DNA of 64,000 bases from Pseudocercospora fijiensis CIRAD86 (lineage: Eukaryota; Ascomycota; Dothideomycetes; Mycosphaerellales; Mycosphaerellaceae): NCBI RefSeq assembly GCF_000340215.1, contig NW_006921541.1, forward strand, positions 3,656,954-3,720,953. Direction: 5' to 3'. The notes under the pieces were generated by a model. It searched no databases and was not told where the DNA came from. It saw only the letters and a list, made by a program, of their open reading frames with translations. The translations under genes were made by a program, and so were the position numbers. Position 1 is the first letter of the stretch. Each line of letters opens with the position of its first letter. Below are positions 42,611 to 54,839 of this stretch, piece after piece.

Positions 42611-45601
42611 CTACTTCCGAAAAGGGCTCGAAGTAAACTTCTTATCCTGACAATAAATCTCTACTTCCTTCTCATCAGGCCAGCCACCCCATTCCCCGAC
42701 ATCTTCCACGACTTCGCGGACGGCAGTAACGATCTCTTCACTCGCAGACGCGCGGAATTGTGCAAGCAGTTTCAAAGCACGATCAGCATGTACCTGATAC
42801 CGAATTGACAGCTTGTATGGTTCTGGCTCTGGTTCTGAAGTTGGCAAAGGTGCGCGGGAGTCTGCTTCGAGAGGTGCGTATGTTGCAGCATCAAGGGGTG
42901 GTGGCTTGGATACATCCGCCTCTTCCTTTGGTCTGTCGTTTGGAAGCCAGCTACGCTCCAGGAAGACTCTGAGTGCCACGATCGTCCTTCTCATGGCCAT
43001 TTCTCCGCCTCGATCTTGGCTTTTGCGGATGGCCAGCTCGTCTCCATGTTGGCGCATAAATTGCGTGAGGTCCAGGAGTCCGTCATAATATCCCAGCCAG
43101 CCTAGAGCACGGACGTATGCGTGCAAGGCATAAGGTGAGGGTGTTGTGAGTAGGCGAGGAAGGCCGGGCACTGCCAATGTATCGCCTTCATCCTGTAACG
43201 GAGAGACAAGCCGCAAGAATTCTTCCTGACAAGCAATTTTTGGATGTCGTCTCTGACGCTCATTCGGGGAGTCCTGAAGAAGTAGGCGAATATTGAAATA
43301 TCGGCGGTCGTGAAGGTTCCCGATAAGCTGTCCGTTTTCTACAGCAATCCATACAGCCACTGCGAAGTTCTCCACGGCTCGGCAAAAGCTGTAAAAAGTA
43401 CCTGAATCGGGATCGATGTGGTGGTCGCGCTGCCAGTCGAGCACTTTCAGAGCAAGTTGGTAGGCAATCACTGCGCCATGGCATTGCAGAAGATCCGAGG
43501 AAAGGGGGGCATCATGGTTGGCGACAGCATTCTTTTCGTCGACATTGAGTTTTGACATTTGCTGCAAGTTGTCCTCGCGAGTCAGGCCCTGCAGGACGAC
43601 ATGATACCATGCTCGGTGCGGATCTTTACGACGGCGAAGTAGCTCGATTGCAGAGACGATGCCAATCTCGTAGTCAGCCTTCAGACCAGTCTCTGGAATC
43701 TCTTGTCCACGACCTTTTAAGAGCTTTCCCGAGGGAACGAAGCCCATTCGGGAGTACAGCGTGATGGCAGCTTTGTAGATGGGATCGGAAATCCTTGTCA
43801 GATCATGTGTTGATCTCAGGTTGAGAATGCCCTCAATCTCGGGGCATTGAGAGACATGATCTCGCAAATACTGCAGTCCAGACTCTGGCGTACCAGCGTG
43901 GCTTACGAAGAAGGCCAGAACGTGTTTCCCCAGCACTGCCCCCCGGGCGCAGATGTGAGAATAGAAGCTGTGCATACTCGGTGGTTTGGTACGCGTATAG
44001 GTCCACAAGTGCGTCGATTTCGGCAATGGCGCCACTTCTCTCACATCTCCTGGCAAGACAGGCCAGGCCTTTCCATGGTCATTGCGGTCCTCCTTCACTT
44101 CCTCCTTATGCGACCTTCTCTCTTCTTCGCGAAGCTTCTCCGCAGTCGCGAGGTATATGTCCTGATCGTGCGGCAGTGCCCACTCTTCCCAAGCGAGGTA
44201 GCACGCCCAGGCTTCCTGGACTGTCCTCGTTGTTTCAATGCGGGCAGCCCATGCGCTCGTTCGCGAGTCCCGAGTCGTGCGAGTTTGTATCGTCGGCGTG
44301 CCGTCGACATCCCATCCAGCAAAGATCTGAGCATTGCGTTCCCACTCTTCAGGCGCATAACCGGCTTCTCTCATGCGCGCAAGAGTTCTTGCTGCTTTCG
44401 ATTGACCATAATTCTCGACATCTATGAACTCGTCCATTGCTGTGCGATCGACTTTCCAAGGTGGCCAGGCGTGTGACTTGAGCTCGGCCCACTGCTGATC
44501 CTCGTGAGTCTTTCTTTGCGCCAACTGAATTCTGATCACTGCTCTGTAGCCTTCGCGGTTGATCTGCATGGATGGCGAGTGCTCTGCCATGAATTGTAGT
44601 ATTGGCAGCATTGCGGCTTCTTGGTGGTGGTTATCTCTGAATGGGTTCTCTGCCGTTGACATTGAGACAAGCTTCAGGAGCTTGTTCAACTTTCGTGTAG
44701 CTGTAGGTAAAGCATCTTCATCGAGCTCAAGTTTTCGATAATGATTGACGACCAGCTCTACAATCGCCGTGAGACTGGATGGCCAGACTTCTCGCGCATG
44801 TCGAAGTAGGCCGGCTCCTGCGATGAAGACAGAATCGTCCCGTAAGCCATGCAGGAGCGGTCGTGCATCACTGGGGTCAAAAAGCACGTAGGCAAGCCTG
44901 AGCAGTACTCGCAGAGCTTTCGCGCTGACATACAGCCGGTCGACAATACCCATGTATAAGAATAGAGGTATTGGTGTTGTTGTGCTAGACTTCAGCAGCG
45001 CCTCGAGCTTCGCTGCTGCTGCGAAAGAATCCGACTCATTCTCGATCTGAGCCCAGGCGACCAAGTGTGTGACATTGTACCGTGCTGCAAGCAGGACCTC
45101 CAAGGCATGAGGTGTTGGCTTGTATGACACTTCCCATTCTGCTGCCAATGAATCTCGGTCTGCTTTGCTGCTTTTTACGAAGTCCCTGAAGATACGCTCA
45201 AGCGCGCTCATGCGTGCATTTCGATGCTTGTAGGCGCGCTGATCGCTGTACTCGCTCGCATGTAGAAGGAATGCGGGCGCGAGGCTTGCCTCTTCGGCAG
45301 TGGGCTCGACGTGGTGGCGGCCGTCAAAATCAACATTGCGTAGACGCTTCGAGGGAGGTGTTGAGGCGGAGCCTTGTGCTGGTAGTCGATCTTCTTCATG
45401 GATATCTGGTGGATTGCTGGTCGGAATGGCAGGCTGAATGGCAGAAGGAATGCCAATGCCACTGCCATGCTGCAGGCGGCGTGGATGGCATTGCGGAATG
45501 CACGGTTGATATAGAGCCGATGTGCTACGTCGTCTTGGTGAGAGATGGGCCAGCACCTGACGCAGCTGCGTGCCAAGCGGCGTCAGTCGTCCATGTAGCA
45601 T
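42611..45601 (-). CDS. Mitochondrial PPR-like protein, 996 aa
   Basis: A single exon with an Arg-rich, acid-poor N-terminus (MLHGRLTPLGTQLRQVLAHL) typical of a mitochondrial presequence. The rest is largely helical, with the block AAIRIETTRTVQEAW-like (AARIETTRTVQEAWACYLAW) and SHICARGAVLGKHVLAFFVSH, which I associate with large fungal pentatricopeptide-like proteins. Repeats are weak, so the PPR assignment rests on general character. Such proteins bind mitochondrial RNA and act in its processing or translation. The frame is intact and the codon use normal. The next sequence upstream is transposon. Confidence 0.7.
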   Translation of the reverse strand: MLHGRLTPLGTQLRQVLAHLSPRRRSTSALYQPCIPQCHPRRLQHGSGIGIPSAIQPAIPTSNPPDIHEEDRLPAQGSASTPPSKRLRNVDFDGRHHVEPTAEEASLAPAFLLHASEYSDQRAYKHRNARMSALERIFRDFVKSSKADRDSLAAEWEVSYKPTPHALEVLLAARYNVTHLVAWAQIENESDSFAAAAKLEALLKSSTTTPIPLFLYMGIVDRLYVSAKALRVLLRLAYVLFDPSDARPLLHGLRDDSVFIAGAGLLRHAREVWPSSLTAIVELVVNHYRKLELDEDALPTATRKLNKLLKLVSMSTAENPFRDNHHQEAAMLPILQFMAEHSPSMQINREGYRAVIRIQLAQRKTHEDQQWAELKSHAWPPWKVDRTAMDEFIDVENYGQSKAARTLARMREAGYAPEEWERNAQIFAGWDVDGTPTIQTRTTRDSRTSAWAARIETTRTVQEAWACYLAWEEWALPHDQDIYLATAEKLREEERRSHKEEVKEDRNDHGKAWPVLPGDVREVAPLPKSTHLWTYTRTKPPSMHSFYSHICARGAVLGKHVLAFFVSHAGTPESGLQYLRDHVSQCPEIEGILNLRSTHDLTRISDPIYKAAITLYSRMGFVPSGKLLKGRGQEIPETGLKADYEIGIVSAIELLRRRKDPHRAWYHVVLQGLTREDNLQQMSKLNVDEKNAVANHDAPLSSDLLQCHGAVIAYQLALKVLDWQRDHHIDPDSGTFYSFCRAVENFAVAVWIAVENGQLIGNLHDRRYFNIRLLLQDSPNERQRRHPKIACQEEFLRLVSPLQDEGDTLAVPGLPRLLTTPSPYALHAYVRALGWLGYYDGLLDLTQFMRQHGDELAIRKSQDRGGEMAMRRTIVALRVFLERSWLPNDRPKEEADVSKPPPLDAATYAPLEADSRAPLPTSEPEPEPYKLSIRYQVHADRALKLLAQFRASASEEIVTAVREVVEDVGEWGGWPDEKEVEIYCQDKKFTSSPFRK

Positions 45602-46274
45602 GCATCAATTCCAATAGCTTTGGTGAGAGTGGAGGTATATCTCGCGTCTCTGTGCTCACATGTACCAGGTAGGGAGGCCCATACATACCAGAGGCTCAAT
45701 GCGGGGTTTCTTATACCTCTTACCGCTATTACTACCTAATTCTTCGTATTTGACCTTCTACGACTCGCAATATACTCGCTATTAACTCGTAGAATGCCTC
45801 TACGTATCGATTTATCGCTATAGAAGGCTTAGATAATATCTTAAGTCTATAGCAGTACTATACGGGAAGCAATCGTATAGTACCTTATATAGGAGACCGG
45901 TTGTTAGATATCCCTTAATATACTTAAACGAAGGCTTAAAGAGTAGAATATTAATTATAGCTACTCTACTTACTATTACTAAGTTAACGATATTAAGGTA
46001 CTAAAGATCCGGGTCGTATATACCTTCTATATTCTACGGTTACCTAATAAAGAGGCGGTTCGAGTACTATAGGCGGATAGGTTTAAGATTAGCTAGTAGA
46101 GGTATTAACGGATATATTAAGAGCTTAGATTAAAGAAGGTATTATTAATAGATAGATAGATAGAAGCGGAAGAATAGATAGTAGAGGTCTTATAGGAAGA
46201 GCTCGAGAAGTCTATAGTAGAGTCCTTTAGCCGACGGCACCTATATACCTATATTAGGTCTAAATACAATATTA

Positions 46275-46279
46275 TTAGT
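46275..46279. repeat. Target-site duplication of the gypsy element, left copy
   Basis: TTAGT, repeated at 59726-59730. The duplication falls within the coding frame of the DDE integrase-like gene. Confidence 0.88.
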
Positions 46280-46387
46280 TATTACGGCAGGTATAGCACG
46301 CCGGGCCTAGTATATACTTCGGTAGCACCGTAGATACTTACGTAATACTATACTATTGCCTAACTACTAATCGTCCCTCGTATAACA
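46280..46387 (+). repeat. Gypsy 5' LTR (108 bp)
   Basis: Begins TATTACGG (from TGTTACGG) and ends TATAACA. It contains gcacgccgggcctagta and cttacgtaatactatacta. It differs from the 3' LTR at about seven sites, all C/T or G/A. Confidence 0.9.
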
Positions 46388-46402
46388 ATTAGTAGCTTCG
46401 CT
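46388..46402 (+). other. Primer-binding site candidate
   Basis: ATTAGTAGCTTCGC directly follows the LTR and recurs after the left LTR of the miniature element at 60326. If TAG stands for TGG after RIP on the opposite strand, the site is TGGTAGCTTCGC, that is complementary to a tRNA ending GCGAAGCTACCA. The tRNA species was not identified. Confidence 0.5.
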
Positions 46403-46800
46403 TTAGTTAGATCTAGATCCGTTTAAATAGTACCTAAGTACTAGACGAACGGGCACTTTAAAAAAAAACTAAAAAACCCTACCGCCGCCGCTTAACGCGA
46501 CCGCGAGGTCCCGTACTAGCGGTGCCGACCTACCTACCTAACTACAACAACTACCTACGCTCGATATAGATACGATTACGACAGTCCTCTAAATTCCGTA
46601 TATTATCTTCCGTATATATATAGCTATATACCGATAGCCCTCTAATCGACGGCGCCCTATAGCCCTCTAATCGCTAGACTAGGCGGCCCGCCTTCCTTAT
46701 CTAGGTTTGTTTGCTCTATACTAGTACCTACCGAAGCGGGCACTAGTCGAGGCAAGAGCCTATAAGTACCCTAACAGTTTCCCGACTCTAGTCTAGTCCC
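46403..46800 (+). other. Gypsy leader, no gene
   Basis: Mutated leader with an A-tract near 46,461 and a CCG-rich patch near 46,480-46,530. The exact start of the gag frame could not be fixed. Confidence 0.4.
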
Positions 46801-49800
46801 TTAACTCTATACTTACCCTATACTTATAAGATTATCGAGCCTACGCTTATTCTACAAATACGCTAGCTTCCGTATACCCCGATTTAGACGCCTACTCGTT
46901 AAACATCGCTTTTTGCTTTAAGGAGTTCTTAGCTAACGCCGGTTACGCTAAGTTAGTATACTAGAAGCAAAGAGACCTGCTCGTAGTAGTCGTTACGAAA
47001 ATTACTACGCATTATTAGCCTCTAGAAGAATATATACTACGAAAACTCTCGGATACTAGAGGCGGTACTACCCTCGGTTTCCCTTAGGATTAGGTAGTTA
47101 ACCGCTCTTTAGTTACGGTAGTAGCGAAGACGCTACTTGCTCTCTATAACGAACTTGCAGTTTTAGATACGATAGGACCTAACGACTTAGCGGCTCCTAC
47201 TCCGGAACTAGCACTACCCTTTCTAGATATAGTAGTGTTTATAAGTCTAAGTCCGGACACTAGCCTATAGCTACGTCGCCGTCGGACGATTTTAGTAGCT
47301 AGTACGCGACGTATTACGTACGTACGCTATAGGTCCTTACTAATTGTTTTTCCCCTAGGTCTACGAGAACTTAGTACCTTAGAGCTATTACTTACAAGCA
47401 GTCCTAATTTGTCCTTACCGGTTTCAGTCGGCCCTAAGCAGTAGAGCCCTAAATAGTAAAGTCCTAAGCAATACGGTCCTAAGCCCGAGTACTAGGATAC
47501 GGAGTAGTAGAGTCCTAAGTAGCAAGCTCCGGAGCGAGAGAGCCCTAAGCCCGAATAGTAGGAGCTTCTAGCCCCGAGCAGTCTAGAGTCCCTTTCTTTA
47601 GGTACTAAGCCTTACTAAGAGTCCTCTCTATTAGGTCCTAAGCTCTAGTATCGAGGTCCTAAGATATAGTAGCAAGTGCCGTTAATTCTACCCGTTTCTA
47701 CTAAAGATACAGCCGATATGTCCTAAAATATAGACCTAGAATTCTAGCGCACGGACTTAGTATACATAGAACCTAGTATCGAGCGGGACCTATCTCCTCG
47801 ATAGTAGATATAGCGCCGCCGATCGGTTAACGCTTTCCTAGGTATAGAAGCTAGGCGTCTAGTCGCGGACCGCTAGCGAGTACGTAACGCGGCCGTAGGA
47901 CTATCCTCCTAGAACTAGCGCAACAGTAAGTAGCTAGCTTACGACAATCCCTAGCTATAACGCCTACGAGAGGGCGCGCTACGTAAAGTCCTAGTACGCG
48001 AGAACTAGAACGCCGCTAGCGCTAACGCGGCCGCCGAAGACGCTAACGGCGAAATCCTAAACGCCGCTAACCTAGCCGTCCTACGTAATAAGATACGCTA
48101 GCTGTTTAGATAACTATTAAATTAACAAGTTATCTAAATATAGCAACTTAGGGATAGAATTAGGGACGAGATCGACTAGTTACGCTAGAGCATCCCTTTA
48201 AGCTTAGTATAAGACAGGCTTAATACCGGGAGAGCTAAACGCCTCGCGCGTATAGGTTTAAATAAATAGGTCCTATAGGAACAAGTCCTATTAGCCCTAC
48301 TACCTAACCTAGTTAAGGCCTAGCCGTATTAGTTACGCCGTAACGTATAGCGCAATGCCGAGGCTAGAGAACGCCGCTACAGCTAAGGCGGTGCTACTAG
48401 TAGAGGCCCTCTAAGCCCGAGCCTAGGTAATTCCGGTACCTAGGGTAGGAACTTTAGCCCTCGAGGTTACCGCGTTAACCCGTACTATATCGACAACTTT
48501 TAGTTTAGCCGCTTACCCTATTATAGCCTATAACGTTCTTAGCGCTTAGAGAGGTTTAACCCAATAGATATTAGATACTTCTACCCCGACGCCCTATATA
48601 TAGACTTAGACGGCTAGGATATCTATACGTATAGTAACAAGGTTACCTTTACCTCGGTATACCTGTTTTTAGACGCGGCTTACGACTACGCGGCAGTTAA
48701 TTACGCCCGCATAGTACGTACCTAGCTTACTAAGTACCTACGTAAAGCTATATAGTAATAGTTTATCTACGAGCTAACGAGTAATAACCGCGACACTATC
48801 CGCGGAGGAGAGGGCATTAAGCGCTAGTATAAGGCACTAAGGGACAAGTTTAGCAGATCTATCGTCGAGGCCTAGGACAAGCTATATACCGAATTCTATA
48901 TAATATAGAACGTATATAACCGTAGAGCACCCTAGCAATTTATTATAAACTATATCCGCTACGTACGTAAGGCGGGCCTCGAGATAGACCCGAATAGGCC
49001 GTACGCCCTCCTCTATTAGGTATAGCTACGATTCGAACTGCGCCTATAGGACAAGCTCGATAAGCCCTTACTAAGCGATACGATTTACACTTTTACGCGA
49101 GCCGTAGAAGACAAGTATAAAGTATAGTACCGTAGATATATACAGTCCGACACCTACGGTATAGCGCGAGGCTATAATAGATATAACGGTAAGTTATAGT
49201 ATCGAAACGCTCGTAATAGCGACCGGTATACCGATTCTTCGGGCGCGTATCGCGATACTTTAGGTCGCGGTTACGCTAGTAGGTTCGACGACCGGTACGC
49301 TATAGTAGTACGCGGATATCGCGACAACTTAGGTCGCGGTTACGCCGGCGGCTACGGCGGCGGCTATAGCAATAAGCGCCCTAGAAATAGTAGCTATACT
49401 AATTAAAACTAGTATTAGTATCGAGACTAAGGAAACGACAAGCAAGCCCTAGCGGGGGAGGGACGCTAAAAAGAGTACGCTTCTAACTGTAACAACCGAG
49501 TAGAGCTACGTAACAATAATCGGGGCTACGAAGCGCGCGGTAGTAAAGGGAACGCTAAGCGTAGACGACGATAAGATAGGGATACGCAAAAGGACGTACG
49601 CGATACCTAGGGTTAGTAATAACGCGGCCGTTAAGATAATAATGCCCCGCGTAACTATTACGCTAATAAGTAGGAACTAGAGCCTTAGGGCGAAGATCCT
49701 ACCCCTATCCTATATCCGAGTTTATACTTACGCCTACGATTAAGCTTACGCTACTCCGCGAGGCTAGTAAGCCCGCACTCCGTACTAATATATTTTAACG

Positions 49801-52800
49801 ACTAGGTAGACATCTACTAGGGATTAGACGACGTAGATAATAACGCCTCTTTATAGAACTCTGTATTAGTATACTATAGCGAAGTTCTACTACTATCGCC
49901 CTTCTCTCTATATATTAGCAAGTACCTTCTCCCGGCTATAGAACCCTTCGCTACGATACGGCCTTTAAAGTTCTTATACTTAAATTGCAGCGCGAAATTC
50001 GATAGCAACAATCTCTTATAGGACTATAGGCGTACTAAGTACGCTACGGAGCTAACGCCTAAGAGGGATAGCGTAGAGGAGAACGCTAGGCTTATTAAGT
50101 CCGCTATATTGCTAAAGATTAAAGGAGGATACGCGTTTCGAGGCTATTATTATCTACGTATAGTCGTACGCCTATAGAAGGACAGTACTAAGTACGCGGT
50201 CTGCTTAGATATAGGCGCTATAGTATTACTTATCGACGAGGCCTTCCTACGCTAGATACGCCCGGATATCGAGCGCAAGCGTCTAGTAGCTCTACTAAAG
50301 GTTAAAGGCGTAGGATCTACGGATATTAGCGAGTACGTAGATCTCGACTTTTAGGTACCGGGAATCGTTAAGGGCTCTAAGGTTATCGCCTATATACGTT
50401 ATAAGGTATATATCGTTAAGGAGCTTAGCGCTAAGTTCCTTATAGTAATAGACATTATCGGCCCGGAAGGCATTAAGATTAATATACTATACCGTACGGC
50501 AACGATTAATTCCTATAAAAAGGCGAAGATTCTACTACTAGTAGGCCGCAAAGATTAGGTTAAGTTCCGTACGGTTATATACTCTAGCGAGGAGAACGTC
50601 GTTCTAGCGCCGTAGGCGGTAACTTCGGTACCTATCTAGTTTAGAATAGACCTTTCTATAGACCGAGACGTAGCCTTCTACCCGCAAAACTAGGAGCTTA
50701 AGAACAAGGCCCTAACTATCTACGCCGTAGTAGTAGACGCCGCTATAAATTTCGTATAGGTCCGTAATAATACAGATCGGCTATAAACTCTACTACGATA
50801 TACAAAGATAGGGTATATACGCGAGTATAACTACTACGGTTACTACTATATCGCGCCTAAAGATTACGGCGTAGCCGGCCTTCCGCTACCGGATATACCG
50901 AACCCTACTAAGGAGAAGCAACTTTTTAATAGCGTAACGGCCTACGGTACCGAAGAGTAGGTATAGCGCATCGAGGCTATAGTAAAGAAGTACGAGGAGC
51001 TATAGAAGGACAAGGGCACTACTATAGACATTCCTAAGTCCGACTACCTAGAAGTTACGCTAAAGCTAGGCTACGAGAACGATAAAGTTCCTATAGTAGC
51101 GTACCTACTCTACGCCTCTAATAAAGAAGTCGTAAACAAGACGTTCGACCTACTATACGCCTAAGGAAAGATATCCTTTACGACTAAGCCTACCTAATTC
51201 GGGTTCCTAGTCTTCGTAGTCTAGAAAACGACGATAGTAGATAGTAAGCTAGTCCGTAAAGGACGCGCAGTCGTAGATATTAGGGGCCTAAACAAGATTG
51301 CAGTTAAGGATTCTTATCTACTCCCTAGATAGGAAGACATTATTAAGGCATTACGCGGCTCTACGTATATTACGATAGTAGACGCCGTTGCCTTCTTCTA
51401 CTAATAGGCCGTAGCCGAGAAGGACCGTAGCAAATTTGTAATTAATAGTTACCGCGGCTAGGAATAGATATATATAGCTATTATAGGATTCTTAAATAGT
51501 ATATAATATGTCTAGCGCTAGCTCGATAAGATCCTTAAGCGATACAAATCCTACTACCGTACTTATATCGACGATATTGTTATTTATTTCCGTACTTTCG
51601 AAAAGCACCTAAAGTATCTAGACGCCGTTTTCGAGTGCCTAGCAGGCAAGAAAATCAGTATCGCACCTTATAAGTCGTTCCTCGCATATCTATCTACGAA
51701 GCTTTTAGGCTAACGAGTGTTAGGGCTAGGATATACTACTTATAAGGAAAAGGTCTAGGCTATTCTAGACTTAAAATTCCCTACTACGCTAAAGGACATT
51801 AAATTTTATTTAGGACTTACTAGATAGCAACGACAGTATATTCTATACTACTCTACGATTACGATGCTATTCGAGAACCGTAAGAAAGAGCTCTTGCGCT
51901 TTAGCCTAGCTAATAAGGGCAATAAGCGAAAGCGCTACGTAGCTAGGACCCTAGCCTTCGACGTAGACGAGGCACTAGAAACCGAGTATAAGGCCTTTAA
52001 TATCCTAAGGCAGATATACCGCGATATTAAGTTCTCCTATTACGCGGACCCTAATCGCCCTATATATATCGACCTAGACGCCTATATAGGAGGATTCGTA
52101 GCGGTAGTATACTACGTTAAGGGAGATCTAAAGCCGACTATCGAGAATAGCAAAGCCGTACGCTTCCCGGTAGATTAGGTACAAGTTATTATATACCTTA
52201 GCAAAGCCCTTACGGACGTAGAAAAGCGGTACCTAGCTACCGAGCTTAAGGTTAGCGGACTAGTCTAGACAGTACGGAAGGTACGAATAATCCTATAGGC
52301 GGTACGTAAGCCGGTATATGTGTTTTCCGACTATATTACGGCCCTAGGCATTACGACAGTAGCGAGCCTAGCGACGACTACGTCTACGAACAAGCTTAAC
52401 CTCTATCTAGTACGAGCCGGTTAGTACCTCTCTTAGTACCCTAAGCTTAAGGTATACTACCGCCTAGGACGCCTCTATAGAATACTAGACGCCTTAAGCA
52501 GGCTCGTAGCGGACCTCGACCGAGCGGCAGATTAGGCATATAATATACTAGATCCCCTAGTATACGACAATCCCGCCCCTACGAATAATATAATCGACGT
52601 ATACTATATATACCTGTATAAAAGCGAGAGTATAATTTGTTTTTACGCTACGATAGTCGACGAGCACTCTAGTAGAACGTATATATCCGACGAGCCTATA
52701 GTCTTCTACTCCGTGCTCGTAGAACTCGCTACCGAATTTAAGGACGACCTAAAGGCGGGATATACTAAAAACCCCTATTAGTCCGCAATCTTAGCTTAGC

Positions 52801-54440
52801 TAAACGCTATAGAGGAACGCCGCCTACGAGATACTACTAAGAGGACGCTAGATAAGGACGCTAACCCTAATTATAAAGAGGCAGACATTACGGGCGAGGC
52901 CGAGTTAAGCCTACTAGGACTCTACTTTTTCTTACGTAACGACCTTATCTATTTTAAGGACGATACTAACGGTAGGGAGAGGCTATACATTCCCCGTTCC
53001 CTATATAAAGAAGTTTTCTAAATAGCCTACGATTATTATTACTACGTAGGTTACTACCGTATATACGCTCGTCTATACGCTAGCTTCTATATACGCCGGC
53101 TCGGGCGCGAGGTCTCTAAGTATATCGCTTATTGCTCCGAGTGCATCCTAAACTAGACGCTACGCTATCCTCTATATAGTAAATTGCAACCGATTAAATG
53201 CTAGCCTATTCTATAGTACGCTATTACTACGGACTAGGTTTACGGCCTGCTACCTAATAAAGACGGCTACAATAGTTTCCTTACTAAGACGTATAAGTAC
53301 TCTAAGCGCGTTATGCTACGTAAGTATAAATTAACGTAGACAGCGTAGCAGTACGGTAGCGATTAGATCTAAGGATATGTCGAAATAGAACGCAACCTTC
53401 CGGCTATTATAATCGGCGACCGGGACCCTATTTAGCTTAGCGAATTTATAAAGGCGGCCTTTAAGAAGTTAGGTATAAGGTTCTTCGTAACGATAGCGTA
53501 CTATCCCTAGTCGGACGGCTAATCTAAGCGAACTAATTAGACCGTAGAGATCGCGCTCCGATTCTTTACCTCTAATTATTTAGACGCTAATTAGACGGAC
53601 GCGCTACCGTATATCTAGGCCGAGCTTAATAACGCTAGGAATGCCTCGACTAGAGAGGTACCTAATATTCTAATTTAAGGATTTAAGACAAACCTAGACG
53701 CGCTAAACCCCCTTACCGAGCTCTCTACTAAGGACTACTTAGCATTAAGATAGGAGGCATGCGACTAGGTAGCAGACTCTCTTGCGTAGGCGGTAGCGAT
53801 AATAAAGAACCGATACGACCGCAAGCATCGCCCTATTTCCTTTAAGATAGGCTAAAAGGTACTACTTAAATTATATAAGGGATACCGCCTACTAGGGAAC
53901 CCTAATCGTAAGCTCTCTATATAGCGTACTAGACTATTTAAGGTGCTACGCCTAGTTAGCAACCTCGCGTACGAGCTCGACCTCCCCCTAGTAATACGTA
54001 TCTATCCTATAATCTTAGTTTCGTAGCTAGAACTATACCCTAAGGGCTGTAACCTATACGACCGAGAGATACTAGAGCCGGGCCTAGTAGACGAAGCATC
54101 CTTCGATAACGACTATCTATACCTAAAAGCGCTATATTACGAGGTCGAAAAGCTCCTCGGACGTAGGATCTTAAGAGGCAAAACACAGTACCTAGTTAAG
54201 TAGCGTAGCTATAGTTACGCGTATAACGTTTAGTATAATATCGATAACCTCCGCGACTTAGTAGAACTTGTCTAGGAGTACAACCGCCTCTACCTATAAC
54301 AAGCGTTACGATAGCAAGCGTTACGTTAGTAAGCGCTATAGCAGTAGGCACCGATAGCGCTATCCCTAAGCGCGCCGTAGTTAATAGTAGGAGAACTATA
54401 GGCTCGGCCTTCTTAGAGGCCTAGCTTGCGTAACTCCTAA
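46801..54440 (+). pseudogene. Gypsy gag-pol with C-terminal chromodomain, single frame, inactivated
   Basis: All recognisable parts lie in one frame over about 2,500 codons, so gag and pol appear fused. The Gag part includes a low-complexity segment of repeated Ser-Pro-Lys-type units (47,420-47,660), a coiled, Arg/Gln-rich region (47,800-48,200) and an Arg/Gly/Tyr-rich RGG-like tract (49,190-49,400). The protease has LDIGA near 50,205. The reverse transcriptase has YIDDIVIYF near 51,563 and the RNase H part runs near 52,020-52,130 (DPNRPIYIDLD). Integrase has the zinc-binding region near 53,030-53,160, with CSEC kept and His codons turned to Tyr, and the core to about 53,700. A chromodomain (EVEKLLGRRILRGKTQYLVK) lies at 54,140-54,290 and would guide insertion into heterochromatin. 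Dozens of TAG stops show it is dead. Confidence 0.9.
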
Positions 54441-54819
54441 AGAACGGCTATATAGAAAGTTAACTAAGTAGTACTATACGTAATAATAGGCATCTCTATC
54501 GCGGTATATTACGTTATAGCATTATTGTCTATAATTGAATCGTACCCTACTTTACTTTGTTTTAAAACGCAAATAGTTTACTTTATTGTTCTCCCCCCCT
54601 ATTATCGCTCTAAAGCGCGCGGCGACGCGTCTTATTATTATTATTAACGTAGGACGCGTCCTATTGTCGGACGGGCCGTACTATATATATAAACGGCGCG
54701 GCGTAAGCGAGGTAAAGTTTGCGTTATAACAAGCGTAGAACGCCCTAGTAACGCCGCAAATTCTTAGTTGCTACGTATACGTAATATACTAAATTCTCTC
54801 CGCTTATTTATTAGTATTA
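54441..54819 (+). other. Spacer between gag-pol and ORF2
   Basis: About 380 bp without a gene. It has a T-rich tract, a C-rich tract (near 54,593-54,600) and a TATA-like box at 54682-54693. Confidence 0.5.
54682..54693 (+). promoter_or_regulatory. TATA-like box upstream of ORF2
   Basis: tatatatataaa stands about 130-160 bp before the start of the second frame, in a GC-richer stretch. It could be an internal promoter, but RIP creates TpA runs widely, so chance is quite possible. Confidence 0.3.
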
Positions 54820-54839
54820 CTAACATACTTACTAAGTAT

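Noticed and set aside
46274..46393. Solo LTR with an ATTAGT target duplication
   Set aside because: The ATTAGT after the LTR is part of the primer site, which also follows the miniature element's LTR; the true duplication is TTAGT at 46275 and 59726.
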